Source: Isoetes taiwanensis (Eukaryota; Streptophyta; Lycopodiopsida; Isoetales; Isoetaceae). Taken from it: DNA of 64,000 bases. The notes beneath the pieces were generated by a model. That model did not search any database. It saw only the letters and a program-made list of their open reading frames with translations, and was not told the origin of the DNA. The stretch's first letter is position 1, and each line of letters begins with the position of its first letter. The DNA lies in NCBI GenBank assembly GCA_021234155.1, contig JAJEKV010000052.1, forward strand, positions 6,236,925 to 6,300,924, given 5' to 3'. This document shows, one piece after another, positions 1-9,347 of the stretch. Both the position numbers and the translations under genes were made by a program.

Positions 1-3
1 TTT

Positions 4-206
4 TTGAAGGGAACAAAAGATACTGGAATTATTTACTGCTCAAAGGATCTAAGATTGAAAGGTTATAGTGATGCAGACTGGTGTGGGGATTTAGATGAGA
101 GAAAATCCACATCAGGATCCACATTAGCAGCAAAAGAGATAATATGGACTAGGAGATTGCTGGATGAACTAGAAATAAAAGCAGGGAAGAAATCTTGGGC
201 TGATAC
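4..206 (+). pseudogene. Ty1-copia pol remnant, RNase H N-terminal part
   Basis: This is the RNase H end of a Ty1-copia polyprotein, which degrades the RNA strand of the reverse-transcription hybrid. The reading contains GYSDADWCGDLDERKSTSG, the hallmark copia RNase H stretch, and then jumps to AAKEIIWTRRLLDELEIKAG. In copia elements these two blocks are normally separated by roughly 30-40 residues with the TEAEY motif, so an internal deletion is inferred. No ATG starts it: it is the tail of a longer frame running in from the left edge. Near position 200 the frame changes by one base, so that the bases around 190-221 read LGLIRDNQS in the next frame and join the downstream half at 710. Family call is firm; function is dead. 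Confidence 0.85.
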
Positions 207-221
207 GTGACAATCAAAGTT

Positions 222-709
222 TTTTTTTTGAAGAATATAGGAATATATTAAACCACTAGAATGTGATCAAGTACAATGATAAGTGTGGTGCTAAGAAATG
301 AAGTGCCCATCATGATTCACAATCAGTAGGAATGTGACCAAATTTCCGCTTTTAAGCTGTGCGGACAAGCTTTGAGACTTGGTAAGCCCTGCCACAACTT
401 ATGCCTCAAGATCGGAACCAACCGAAAGGGCTAAACCGCGATGCGGAAGACCTTTCGGGCTCTCCGTCTTTTCCAAATCAACCACGAAGCCAAGCTCTGC
501 ATAAATGGAGCGCTTCTTGGCAGCCTTCAACCAACCGCTAGGAAAGACTCCCATGAGAAGCTTCCTCGACCGCACGCTGAAGACCCAAAGAGGGCTCTCA
601 CCCAAGACCAAGCTGCCCCTACCTCTGTGCATAGGACAAAGCAGTGCTCAATGGTCTCCCGGCGCCTCCCACATAGAGGGCATGTTTCCGCTACCTGAGG
701 CTTGAACCT
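222..709 (-). mobile_element. 5'-truncated LINE fragment inserted in the copia element
   Basis: A 488-bp insertion with a 15-bp target-site duplication (GTGACAATCAAAGTT at 207-221 and again at 710-724). The left edge is a T run, i.e. the poly(A) end of an element on the minus strand. On that strand the bases around 625-695 read CPLCGRRRETIEHCFVLC, the CxxC...HxxxxC reverse-transcriptase zinc-binding motif found near the C-terminus of plant non-LTR retrotransposon ORF2; the frame then breaks at a stop after about 40 residues. The 3' end (GAAGAA...AATATATTAAA next to the T run) resembles the LINE at 47473, so both probably belong to one family. Confidence 0.9.
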
Positions 710-724
710 GTGACAATCAAAGTT

Positions 725-885
725 GTATTGCTATGGCCAAAAATCCTGTGTTACATGAAAGAACTAAGCACATTGAGATGGAAATGCACTATATTAGGGA
801 TATGGTGAATAAAGGATTCATTCAGTTAAGATACATCAAGTCAGAAGACCAGCTTGCAGATATAATGACAAAAGGTCTGAGTTGA
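725..885 (+). pseudogene. Ty1-copia pol remnant, RNase H C-terminal part
   Basis: Continuation of the copia RNase H after the LINE insertion. Read from the duplicated target site (about 712) it gives DNQSCIAMAKNPVLHERTKH and then YIKSEDQLADIMTKGLS, which are the standard C-terminal RNase H motifs of Ty1-copia pol. A TGA at 883-885 stops the frame, but the following bases still read RRYQKLSTDI, like the usual pol tail, so the stop is probably premature by about 20 codons. Together with the part at 4-206 this is one broken gene. Confidence 0.88.
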
Positions 886-1026
886 AGAAGATATCAGAAA
901 CTCTCAACAGATATAAACTGCAGGAACATTAAGTTGTGACATGAAAAAACAGGTTAAAATTTCTTACAGTATGAAGGACTGAAGTTCATAAACTTGTGAT
1001 GGTTTGAAGTTTACAAATTATGATGT

Positions 1027-1037
1027 GAAAGGGGAAA
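1027..1037 (+). other. polypurine tract of the copia element
   Basis: GAAAGGGGAAA lies directly before a TGTTGGGGTT sequence, the normal arrangement of a plus-strand primer site and the start of a copia 3' LTR. It sits about 140 bp after the end of pol, as expected. Confidence 0.65.
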
Positions 1038-1620
1038 TGTTGGGGTTCACATCATAATTTACACAGTGAAATTTAAGTGAACAAATCTGAACACATGAAA
1101 TATTGCACAGTCATGGATTTACAAAGACAATATTGTTCAGTTCAGAAGTTGGTGTTGACATCTGTGGATGTTTAAATTTGACTGAAGAAGGACTGCTAAT
1201 ACTGTACCTAAGTTGAAGTTCAACTTAGGTACATAAGTGCTTAAGTAAATAAGTGTATTCCATTCTTTGGATACTTAACCTAAGTTGCTATGGTGATAAG
1301 CAAATGAAATAATGGTCAAAAACCATTGAGGTGCAATAACAGAATATTCCAGATATCATCGAGATCCATGGAGCCATTTTTGGTTTGAAAGAGTCGGTCC
1401 AATGCAAAATTGCCATGGGACTTGAGGCAATCGGAGAACGGCCTAATGGTCTGGCATTGCGGCCGGACTGTGTAAATAAAATAAGATGTAAGATATATAC
1501 TGAGGTATTGATTGGATTGAGAGTAGATCCGGGAAATAAAACTCATCCAAAGGTTGAATATAGAGGATTTGAAGTTTGCTAATTTCCATTGCTACAGTGT
1601 TCAATGATATTTGCTACAGT
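1038..1620 (+). mobile_element. probable copia 3' LTR (right edge not resolved)
   Basis: The left border is supported by the adjacent polypurine tract and the TG start. No second LTR lies in the window, so the right border is only a guess; a CA-ending candidate lies around 1610-1620. The interior is AT-rich and has no convincing coding frame. There is a local self-complementary stretch at about 1209-1231 (ACTTAAGTTGAAG facing TTCAACTTAGGT). Confidence 0.4.
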
Positions 1621-1960
1621 AGTTTAAAATAAATTCGTGTTAATAGACAATGCAACATGGTTATTTGATCCATGAATATCCAAAAGGTGGATTTTTGCAT
1701 GCTAATGTTTGGTTGAAATTGGACTTGTTGGTATAATATCTAAGGTTACAAGTGTGCTCTTGATTCTAATTCTATTACACGTACTCTGGATAGACTCATT
1801 GATATGTTTGAGCTCTCTGATTAATGGCTGACATGATACCTAGAAGAGAAGGACTTGGTATGAGAGAGGTTGATGGAGTGGACATAATAATATCAAATCC
1901 AAAGTCATCCTTTAGTCGCCAAGACGAAAGATATTTTTCAATGGCATCAACTTCAAGCTT

Positions 1961-2167
1961 TTGGGAAGGGACATGGAAGATTTCAAGTCATCAACTACGT
2001 CATCAAAGCCATCAACAATGGAGACCCTAATGAAGAAAGTCAACCTTTACATCAAAGAGGAGCACACCTTCAAGGAGGCTGGAGTCTCGAGCAACTCAGA
2101 AGAACATAAGCTTGTTGTTTCAAGCAGGCAATGTGTGAATGAGCTTCTAGCAAACTTGCGGATTTAA
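1961..2167 (+). pseudogene. possible retrotransposon gag fragment
   Basis: An open frame whose middle reads TMETLMKKVNLYIKEEHTFK. This resembles the C-terminal helix of Ty3-type gag capsids (a 'lmkkaekYI.eEe' pattern), but there is no zinc knuckle and no protease next to it. The upstream bases 1824-1960 are open in another frame, suggesting a frameshift. It could equally be chance coding in decayed DNA. Confidence 0.25.
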
Positions 2168-2169
2168 GA

Positions 2170-3120
2170 TCATATAGTCGAGTAGGATAAGCTTATAGAT
2201 AATAACATCTATAATGGTATTTGGAGGCAATTCCGGATATTCTTTGTTGAAAGGATTGCCCCAAGATTGACGAAGCGTCAAAATTGAAAAGAAAATGCAC
2301 AGGAGTAAATAAACTTATACATGATCATTAACAGATATTCAACATATTGAAATCACTTGGTAAGATTGATAACCTCGCTAAGAATTGTATTGTATTGAAT
2401 TTTAACGTCAATAATGACTCGAGGTCCTATGACATTGAGTACAAGGTGTGAGCGCAGCTCCTAACACCTGGCTTTGTATTTGGATATTTTAAAATTGCGA
2501 CTATTATAGTCACCGGGTCTGGTAGAAGTGATGACAGAGAAATCCAAAATTTTGACCCAGGAAAAAAATCACTTCCCCTTTTCAAACTTGCACCATCAGT
2601 GGTATTCTGTGACCTTTTGGAGCATGTTGTATCTGCTCTTATATTCTTCCAGTATTTGCGTCATTGCCTTTGCTATATATCCTGCCACGTTCCTTGTAGC
2701 CTTCCCCACGAGGACTCCCAATTTACCTGGTTTGCTTCATCTTCAACACGCCCCACATCATAAATGGTGTCACTATCATCATGACCATAGAACCTAGAAA
2801 AATAGATATAGAGAGAAAATATGCAATTTTCAGGTAAGTATTGCTGGGTCTATTCTGCAATCTAGGTTCAACCCCTTTTATTATCCACTTCTTTCGACAG
2901 TTCCAATCCCATTCTTTTGGCCTCATCCTCTAGCTCTGATATCTAAGCTCTTTCCATGTTTCCTGCTATTTTCATTGATGCTTCTATTGCCTATTTATTT
3001 TTGTCCAAACAACATTGCTAGTGTTATGGACATTTTAAACATATGTGTCTTAATTCTTCAGTCTGAAATGATGTGCTCTTCCATATAGAACTGCATCCTA
3101 AAATAGTTTTTTATTGCCAT
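2170..3120. other. noncoding stretch, nothing recognised
   Basis: AT-rich with short open frames only. The frame at 2528-2797 has a hydrophobic run but no recognisable domain. No RNA gene or repeat border was seen. Confidence 0.5.
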
Positions 3121-3129
3121 TCGCTATTT

Positions 3130-3660
3130 CCCATCTAATCCTTGTTTCCAAGTCCTTCTAATTCATGTGCCTTTTGCCCATGTATTTAGTCCCATCCTAT
3201 TCATTGGTTGCTTTCCTAAAGCTGACAATCCTTTTCAAAACTAACATTTTTATTTTGCCAAAGCTAAGAAGCCTGCCACAGCTTTTTGGCTCTTCTATCT
3301 TTCCATTCTCCTTGATTATACTACAATCTCTTTGTGACCATGACAATTATGTGTATCTTTGAGTTCTTAAGACTAGAGAACTGAAAATTATTTAACTGGT
3401 AACTAGCATCTCTCATCTAATCTTTAATTCCAAGTCCTATTTCTTGTCTTATAACTCAAATATTTATATTCATTTGCCTTTTTTTCCTGAATCTTTGTTA
3501 TATCCAAAGCTGACAAGTCTGTCGGTCTTTTCGGTCGCTTTTATCTTTTCCTTCTCCTTAACTATATCATCTTTGTGTGACCCTGACAATTGTGTGTATC
3601 TTTGAGTTTGAAAACTAGAGAACTAAAAATTAGTAACTGATAACTGACCAGTAACTGACG
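3130..3660 (+). repeat. degenerate tandem duplication, two units of about 270 bp
   Basis: The unit beginning near 3130 (TCCCATCTAATCCTTG, then AAGCTGACAATCC, then TTTGTGACCATGACAATTA, then GTATCTTTGAGTT) recurs from about 3413 with the same order of landmarks (TCTCATCTAATC, AAGCTGACAAG, TGTGACCCTGACAATTG, GTATCTTTGAGTT). The copies are well diverged, with indels. No coding function is evident. Confidence 0.7.
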
Positions 3661-4470
3661 TCACATTTTGGCACGGACGATAATAATCGCCCAGTTGTAC
3701 CAATAGGCTTAGCCTAAAAAATTTCGGCGGCGGCATAACTGCACAGTCCCGGATGAGTGTATCCAGTGTCAATATAGACCGCACAGTCCTGGATATTTGT
3801 TAATAGTGCAAAAGATAACCTATAGCGGCGATGGGAGTACCACACATAGTGGCGATGTGATAAACTGTAGCGATGATTATTGGCTTTACTTCAATGTATG
3901 TATTTATTTAAATGATAGAACATTCAGATGGGCCAGTGAAAACATATAACTACACCATGCTTGCTTATGTTCATCCATCAAGTCTCCTAAACCACTCCCC
4001 CAAGCTTGAGTCATATCAAACTAACCCATTTGGTATTTTGCATTCAATCCGTACCATCACCAAGAAGTTACACACAACCAGTAGACATTATGGGTTTAAC
4101 CTAAAAATGGTTGCAGACCAAGTGATTGAAATCAAAATGTATATTTCAAAATCTATGAACAACATATAGAAGATTCATATGGAAAATGGAGATGCCAAAC
4201 CCACCAAAGCTTGATTTGCCAATCTTTCGGGAGGTTACTGAATGCGACGAATTGATCTAAGAACCTTTCCTTTGCTTGTAAATACCTTTTCAAAAGTTTT
4301 GCCATTCACCGTGGTTGATGGATTCGTGCAAACAAAAACTCATTTTAAAAGAGAAGCAACAGGTCGACTAGGAAGAAAGTTTTTTTTTTTTTCCCATGTC
4401 GACAACTACGACGCTTATTAACTCCCTTGTTACCAAATCTGAAGCTTTTTGATGGTGAACTCGAAAGCCT
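3660..4470. other. noncoding stretch with short internal duplications
   Basis: GCACAGTCCCGGAT and GCACAGTCCTGGAT recur about 45 bp apart near 3740-3790, and TAGCGGCGATG / TAGTGGCGATG occur at about 3823 and 3848. The rest, including the open frame at 3912-4169, shows no recognisable protein domain. Confidence 0.4.
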
Positions 4471-4477
4471 TCAAAAT

Positions 4478-5212
4478 TCAGAGCTTAAGATATGGCAGGC
4501 TTGTATAAAGCAGCAGCATGTAAAATCCAAGCTTCCAGGTGGTATACATGATCTTCTTGGAACCAACAGGCGAAAGAGCGTGGTTCAATAAACGAATGAA
4601 AAGAAACAGAGGTTGAAGATCAACAGGCGATTGGGAACAAACCTGGATATGTGGCTGCGCACATAGTCTAGGGATGAAGGTTTGGCATATGCTACAAAAT
4701 ATGTGATTTGGATGGTGGATATATGAGTTTTGGATGGTGAAGATGTGGCCTAGAGCTAAAAATAACAATAAAAATGAGGTTCTTTTTTTTCTGGTTCTTT
4801 TTTCCTCCAGCGATTGCTTGAGATATGCCCAGTCCGAGCAAAGGCACATCGATCTTAGATGCTCACACAACGGGCTATCGATTTTCGCATCACCTATGGT
4901 AGCTGACCGGGAGCTTACATCCGGGCAGATTTCTACCGTCGACTTGCTCTTCTGGGGCATGGTATTTGAGAGCCTACTTGTTAGGGTTTTTCCTCCCAAG
5001 TGGGGGGTTTTTTCATCCCGGTAGTAGGGTTCTCTTTGACAGATTACATTGTTTGTTTTGGTGTTGGGGTTTTGGCTTCTTTGCCCGTTTCTCGCATGAT
5101 GTACTGGCCTCATAGGCCTCGGCCTCAGGTGGACGTTAAAATAAACTTCCTTCCTTCCTTCCTTCCTATCGTGCGCTTTGGTGAAGTAATGGTTGATTGG
5201 GAGTTTGTGCAA
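4478..5212 (-). other. open frame without recognisable protein, probably fortuitous
   Basis: A 244-codon frame on the minus strand. The residues are low-complexity and Ser/Lys/His-rich without domain signatures, the frame covers a TTCC microsatellite, and the opposite strand is open over part of it too. No introns, promoter or homologous motif can be pointed to. Listed because it is one of the longer uninterrupted frames. Confidence 0.3.
5149..5168 (+). repeat. (TTCC)n microsatellite
   Basis: About four to five uninterrupted CTTCCTTCC-type repeats. A longer tract of the same motif lies at 51787-51817. Confidence 0.9.
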
Positions 5213-5300
5213 GCTAATATGGCTATCTTAGTACAAAATGTGAAGTGATGGTTAATGGGAGTGTTGACAAGCTAGTTTGTGGTCTATTTTTAGTATATAA
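5179..5300 (+). repeat. imperfect tandem duplication of about 60 bp
   Basis: GGTGAAGTAATGGTTGATTG ... CAAGCTAATATGG ... TTAGTACAAAAT is followed directly by TGTGAAGTGATGGTTAATGG ... CAAGCTAGTTTGTGG ... TTAGTATATAAT. Two diverged copies. Confidence 0.7.
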
Positions 5301-5930
5301 TGTATAAAGTGGTTACTTTTTAAGCGAATAAAAAGTTTTAGTGTCCACAATAAATTTATTTTAAATACCACATTGAAACTAACATAAGAAGATTGAACTA
5401 TATAGGACTTGATACGGCCATGGAGATGTAGCCACCCTAAGGCTAGGTTCACATGCAACAGCGGCGCCATCATAGGCCATCAGACGCCATCGCCAATTAG
5501 CACAGGGTAAAACAGTGCCCCACTTCGGCGATGGTTGCATATTGTGAACCCACTCTAAGGGACAATTTACAACGATCAACCCTGTTTTGCCCGGTGCAAA
5601 TACAACAGCCTTCTTGTGATCCTTTGTTTTCGTTGTTTTCGTGTTGTTGTTGCTTTTAGCCATTGATGATAAGAATATTCCATGAATAATTCCAAATAGA
5701 GCAACCCTGGCCGTTGCTTGACCCCTTGATGATTTGGAATGATGGTACCTCGGGTCAATGATGCAATCAATCTTCTGCTGCCAAATAAATACACTGCTGC
5801 AGCAAATACAACAACAAGACACCTATTCAAACTCAAAGTTCCAAGCCAAGGGTGTTGAACCCTCCTGCCATAGGCAGTTCCAGAAAGCTTGAACAAAAAC
5901 ACAGCAAAAATCGCACAGAACAAAGAAAAA
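5300..5930. other. unassigned stretch
   Basis: Two overlapping minus-strand open frames (5379-5822 and 5576-5923) show hydrophobic segments but no family signature, and neither has flanking gene structure. They are as likely to be chance frames as remnants of a membrane protein. Confidence 0.35.
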
Positions 5931-5942
5931 GGCTTAAATATG

Positions 5943-6060
5943 TAGCATTATGACAGGGGGTTTTTTTTTGTATTTTTATACAGTTTTTGCTATGGTTTTC
6001 ATATGATTTGATGGGCGTATTGTGTGAGGCATACTAATTAGTATATCTAGAGCGCACACT
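5943..6060 (-). repeat. inverted, isolated terminal piece of repeat family Q
   Basis: ATATGTAGCATTATGACAGG, a T run, then the GTATTTTTATAC and CATACTAATTAGTATATCTAG landmarks are the reverse complement of the right end of repeat Q at 21840-21950, 29430-29545, 55730-55850 and 58320-58440. It shows this end also occurs alone, outside the 19-29 kb complex. Confidence 0.75.
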
Positions 6061-6590
6061 GTATTCTCATATTCGCATGCCATATTATCTATGATTTTGC
6101 AATGGTTTAGCTTTGAATAATTTCTCCATGAAAAAACCAATTTTTTTTAGTGCCCAAAAAACACATGCAAGCATCGAGCTCTCTTATTTTAGGGTTTGTG
6201 GAAAAGAGGGCATGCTTTAGGGTTCTACAGTCCATTTTTTTTTCTTTGAATTCGAGATCTTCGTTTTTCGTTTGTTCTATCCTTCTGTTGGTGGACCGAG
6301 TTCTCTTGAGGCAGCCGAGTTCCTTTCCTATTTACATTGTGGAATGCAATCTTTGAGTATACTGAGAACCCGTGGCCCGAACAAGGCGGTGACATAGCTC
6401 AAGGGCGAGGAACGAAACGGTTTCAAGAAGGCCAAGAGAGATTATAATATTTCTTCGCCTCCCCAACAGGCCTGACCAAAATCTTCCTTTTCTTTTTGTT
6501 ATACATAGCTTTCAGAAGATTCACATCCCCTCTCTTGTTTTTGCTCACCCTCTGTTGATGCTAATATTAATGCTTTTGTGTTCCCTGTAG
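6061..6590. other. unassigned stretch upstream of the kinase exons
   Basis: The kinase N-lobe exons would be expected here but no glycine loop or VAIK-type lysine motif was found. The frame at about 6365-6470 reads TRGPNKAVT and stops; it was not recognised. Confidence 0.4.
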
Positions 6591-7837
6591 GGTTGCTTGG
6601 AACAGTTTCTCAAGAATTATGGAGGGCCCATTAAAGCCTTCAAGGGCACTCAAATTTGATCTTGATATTGCAAGGTAGAAGCAAAATTTCTCTGTCAAGG
6701 AAAACAAGGTTCTTACATATCAACTTATTTTTCATTTCAGAGGATTAAGCTATGTTCATGAATGGAAAAACCGGAGCCAATTATGCATAGGAAATTAAAG
6801 CCAAGGTAGGTGTAGTTATAATATATCAAGTAGTCATACATCATTTGAAACTCTGGTTCAAGTTGACATTTATTAACATAATGCAGTAATCTATTACGAG
6901 ACAAGGCAGGGCACCTCAAAATAACAGACTTTGCTTTTCGAAAGTCACTTGGGGTGGTGATGGATCAGAAAAATCACAAAGTGCAGTTCAAAGGCTCTTT
7001 CTATAAGCTTCATAACATGCTCTTTAAAGATTTGAGATCGCAAACTATTCTGTGAAAATTTGTCCCTTAATTAATTGGGCATAATGTCAACAAAGAATAA
7101 CAACATTGGCACAACGGCAGTTAGCAACAATCTCTTTTGCTCTCCACTACTTGTGCCAGTGGTTCTTTTTTCTATGCTTGCAAAATGATTGTCACCCTAC
7201 CATAAGGGTTTGCAAGTTTTGATTGGGATGACAGCCATCTCATTGCATTGGATCAGTAGTCTACTATTTTCGGAATAATTAAAGAGATATTAGGGTTCTG
7301 GATTAATTGCTTGATTGCTAATAAAATGTGTCGGGTCATTACATGGCCCCGAAGTTCTTTACAAAAGGAATATGACAAGACATTCGATGTCTTTTCATTT
7401 GGCTTGATACTTTTGAGGTTTGGTTTGCTCTTTTCTCCGTGATTGCATGTTAATAACTAGATATGCTAAGCGTGGTTATATATTCTTATTCGTGTTATCA
7501 TAGATGATGGAGGGAAATAAACCTTTTGAAGGTGAGTCACCCGAGGTCACGCATTTTGCAAAAGCATATTCAGAAGAAAAGAGATCTCCATTCGAAATAA
7601 ACTCCAGATACTACCCTGAGGGATTACGAGAGTAAGTACTTGCCTTCAACAGTAAAATTTTCTCACATTAACCTTCCTTGCTCATGTGTGTATGTTTTGA
7701 TTTGCAGATTGATTCAAAACTGTTGGCATCACGATCCGGCACAAAGGCCACAATTCGTTGATATCATTAAAAGGATTGAAGGAATCAGAAATTCTTATGA
7801 TAAGAATGCATTTAAACAGTCTTATAGCTTTCACTGA
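6591..7837 (+). pseudogene. integrin-linked/Raf-like protein kinase pseudogene (C-lobe exons)
   Basis: The exons resemble plant integrin-linked-like kinases of the Raf-related group, cytosolic Ser/Thr kinases normally carrying N-terminal ankyrin repeats. Exons with AG/GT borders: 6591-6674 (GCLEQFLKNYGGP then LKPSRALKFDLDIAR after a frame change), 6741-6805 (ARGLSYVHEWK, then PIMHRKLKP after another), 6897-about 6980 (NLLRDKAGHLKITDFAF), about 7329-7417 (GHYMAP, then EYDKTFDVFSFGLIL), 7504-7631 (MMEGNKPFEGESPEV ... YYPEGLRE) and 7708-7837 (LIQNCWHHDPAQRPQFVDII, then TGA). The last two exons are intact and in phase. At least four single-base frame changes are needed upstream. The HRD aspartate is Lys (HRK) and DFG is DFA, so even a repaired frame would lack both catalytic Asp/Gly motifs. 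The ATP-binding lobe is not visible. Sequencing errors could explain some frameshifts, but not the motif changes. Confidence 0.85.
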
Positions 7838-8282
7838 ATTAGATTCATCAAGTGTGTCTTCTTTTCGGATCATGCATCAAGGCAAGGCCACTGTGGGCGG
7901 TGATGCTGAAAAAGATCATGCATACCCTTTTGCTGGTCATGTAAATGTGAAAGTACACCGGGATTGTACTCGCCGTTGGGGAGATGTAACATGGGCGATA
8001 TCCGTGGGTGGAGTACGAAGAAGAAGAAGAGTATCGACGCTACGCGTTTCCCGGATGCTAGATATCTCTCGATGGTTCAAGTTCGGGAAGTTGTGATCAC
8101 ACTAAAATCAAACTATTAAGGATCAATTCAAAACCGGACATTGTGAGCTTCGTTTGTAGAGGAAAGTGACATATATGTAAACGATCTAATTGTTTCACCC
8201 CTTTGCATAAGGGCAGACTTTTGCATTGCAAAGAGAAATAAAGGTTTTATAAATAAAGGTTTTATACTTTCTACGTAAGATA
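7838..8282. other. 3' flank of the kinase pseudogene, unassigned
   Basis: The plus frame at 7758-8096 continues through but in a different phase from the kinase; it shows no domain. A (GAA)n-like run lies at about 8018-8031. Confidence 0.4.
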
Positions 8283-8295
8283 TGTTGCCATCTCT

Positions 8296-8675
8296 TTGTT
8301 TCCCTAGGGCCCGAAGGGCCCAAATTTTTTTTAATAAAACAACCAACACATTAACTACCATTAACATTACTTAACTTAAACCATTGCATCTAACATTTTT
8401 TAAATTACAAATCCCTAAAACCCCTTTGGTTTGGGTGCATATTCACACCTAAGCTACGAGGGGCAAAATGAGAGCCCCTAAGAACTTATAATACATGTAC
8501 AAAATTAGCACCATTAAGTACATTCCCTCAAATCTTATAGTAATTTATAAACATCAATATACCGTGTATAAAAATTTGTACAGGGATACCCCATAAACGA
8601 GGATCGCTATGTATGGTCCAGATCAAGGAATAAAGGGCAAATATGCCCATCCGACAGCTCTCGTTGCCCCCAGGA
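8296..8675 (-). repeat. old, diverged copy of foldback repeat P, one arm missing
   Basis: It begins with GGGCCCGAAGGGCCC, continues through AACCAACACATTAACTACC and TTTGGTTTGGGTGCATATTC, and ends in GGAATAAAGGGCAAATATGC and CGACAGCTCTCG. These are the landmarks of the P element (e.g. 26607-27090) read in the opposite orientation; the second inverted arm is lacking. More diverged than the other copies, so older. It ends close to the minus-strand frame at 8702. Confidence 0.75.
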
Positions 8676-8701
8676 GGTGCCTTTTTTTGCTAGATAATCT
8701 A

Positions 8702-8926
8702 TCATCTGGATAAGCTAGCATCGTCTGTGGGAGAAGCAGAAATAGCAAAGGAATCGAGTAGTTGGAAGTTAGCCGGGAACATCTTGAACTGAATAGAAAA
8801 CGGAAAACAGAGAGAGGAGAAAAAAATAACAAACTGCCCTTTAGACTCTTTCGGCCCTTCAGGCCCATTCGTCCCTTCGTCCAAAGCTGCTCTAGTGCCA
8901 TCGCCACTCGACTGCTCCACCGCCAT
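8702..8926 (-). CDS. small hypothetical, exon-like, divergent to the next gene
   Basis: A 74-codon minus-strand frame starting with an ATG at 8926 (MAVEQSSGDGTRAALDEG). Its first 30 residues have a hydrophilic, exon-like composition. The middle (FSSLCFPFSIQ) looks intronic, with a pyrimidine-rich run and CAG before the codons for FKMFPANFQLLDSF, so a two-exon reading is possible. The repeat P copy starts about 25 bp downstream of the stop and may have truncated it. No family recognised; its start lies about 420 bp from the ATG of the plus-strand gene, a possible shared promoter region. Confidence 0.3.
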   Translation of the reverse strand: MAVEQSSGDGTRAALDEGTNGPEGPKESKGQFVIFFSSLCFPFSIQFKMFPANFQLLDSFAISASPTDDASLSR

Positions 8927-9179
8927 CGCCAGGGATTTCCAAAAATAACCTGAAAACTAAACCATTCAACCTAAGATTATTTTACCCGCACTAAAAACTT
9001 TAGAGTCATCTGGGGTCAAAACTCGCCCTCCAGCTCAGACTTCTACGATTTTTCTATACAATATCTATACATAACCATAGAAATCTTAAGTTATAAATAT
9101 ACGGTTTACAATTGGGCCACTTTATTCGTGATGCTGTCGTGCACGAAGGAGCACGTAAATCGCCCCGAATGTTAGTGCC

Positions 9180-9185
9180 TATAAA
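9180..9185 (+). promoter_or_regulatory. TATA box candidate for the gene at 9348
   Basis: GCCTATAAAGGGGC lies 168 bp upstream of the chosen ATG, a plausible distance for a plant 5' UTR. Position-based inference only. Confidence 0.4.
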
Positions 9186-9347
9186 GGGGCATTTTTTTTG
9201 TTTTACACGTCAGCACATGAAATAGGATAGCTCTACGGCTTCAGGGTTGATTGTGACACGTAAGCACGTAGAAAGAAAGGACGTAGGCGAAGGGGCACCA
9301 CTCTTGGGCCATTCGTTTCCAGCCACGTAACCCTCACAACCTCATAC

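Noticed and set aside
4478..5212. 244-codon minus-strand open frame as a real gene
   Set aside because: No domain, no gene structure, covers a microsatellite, and the opposite strand is partly open too.
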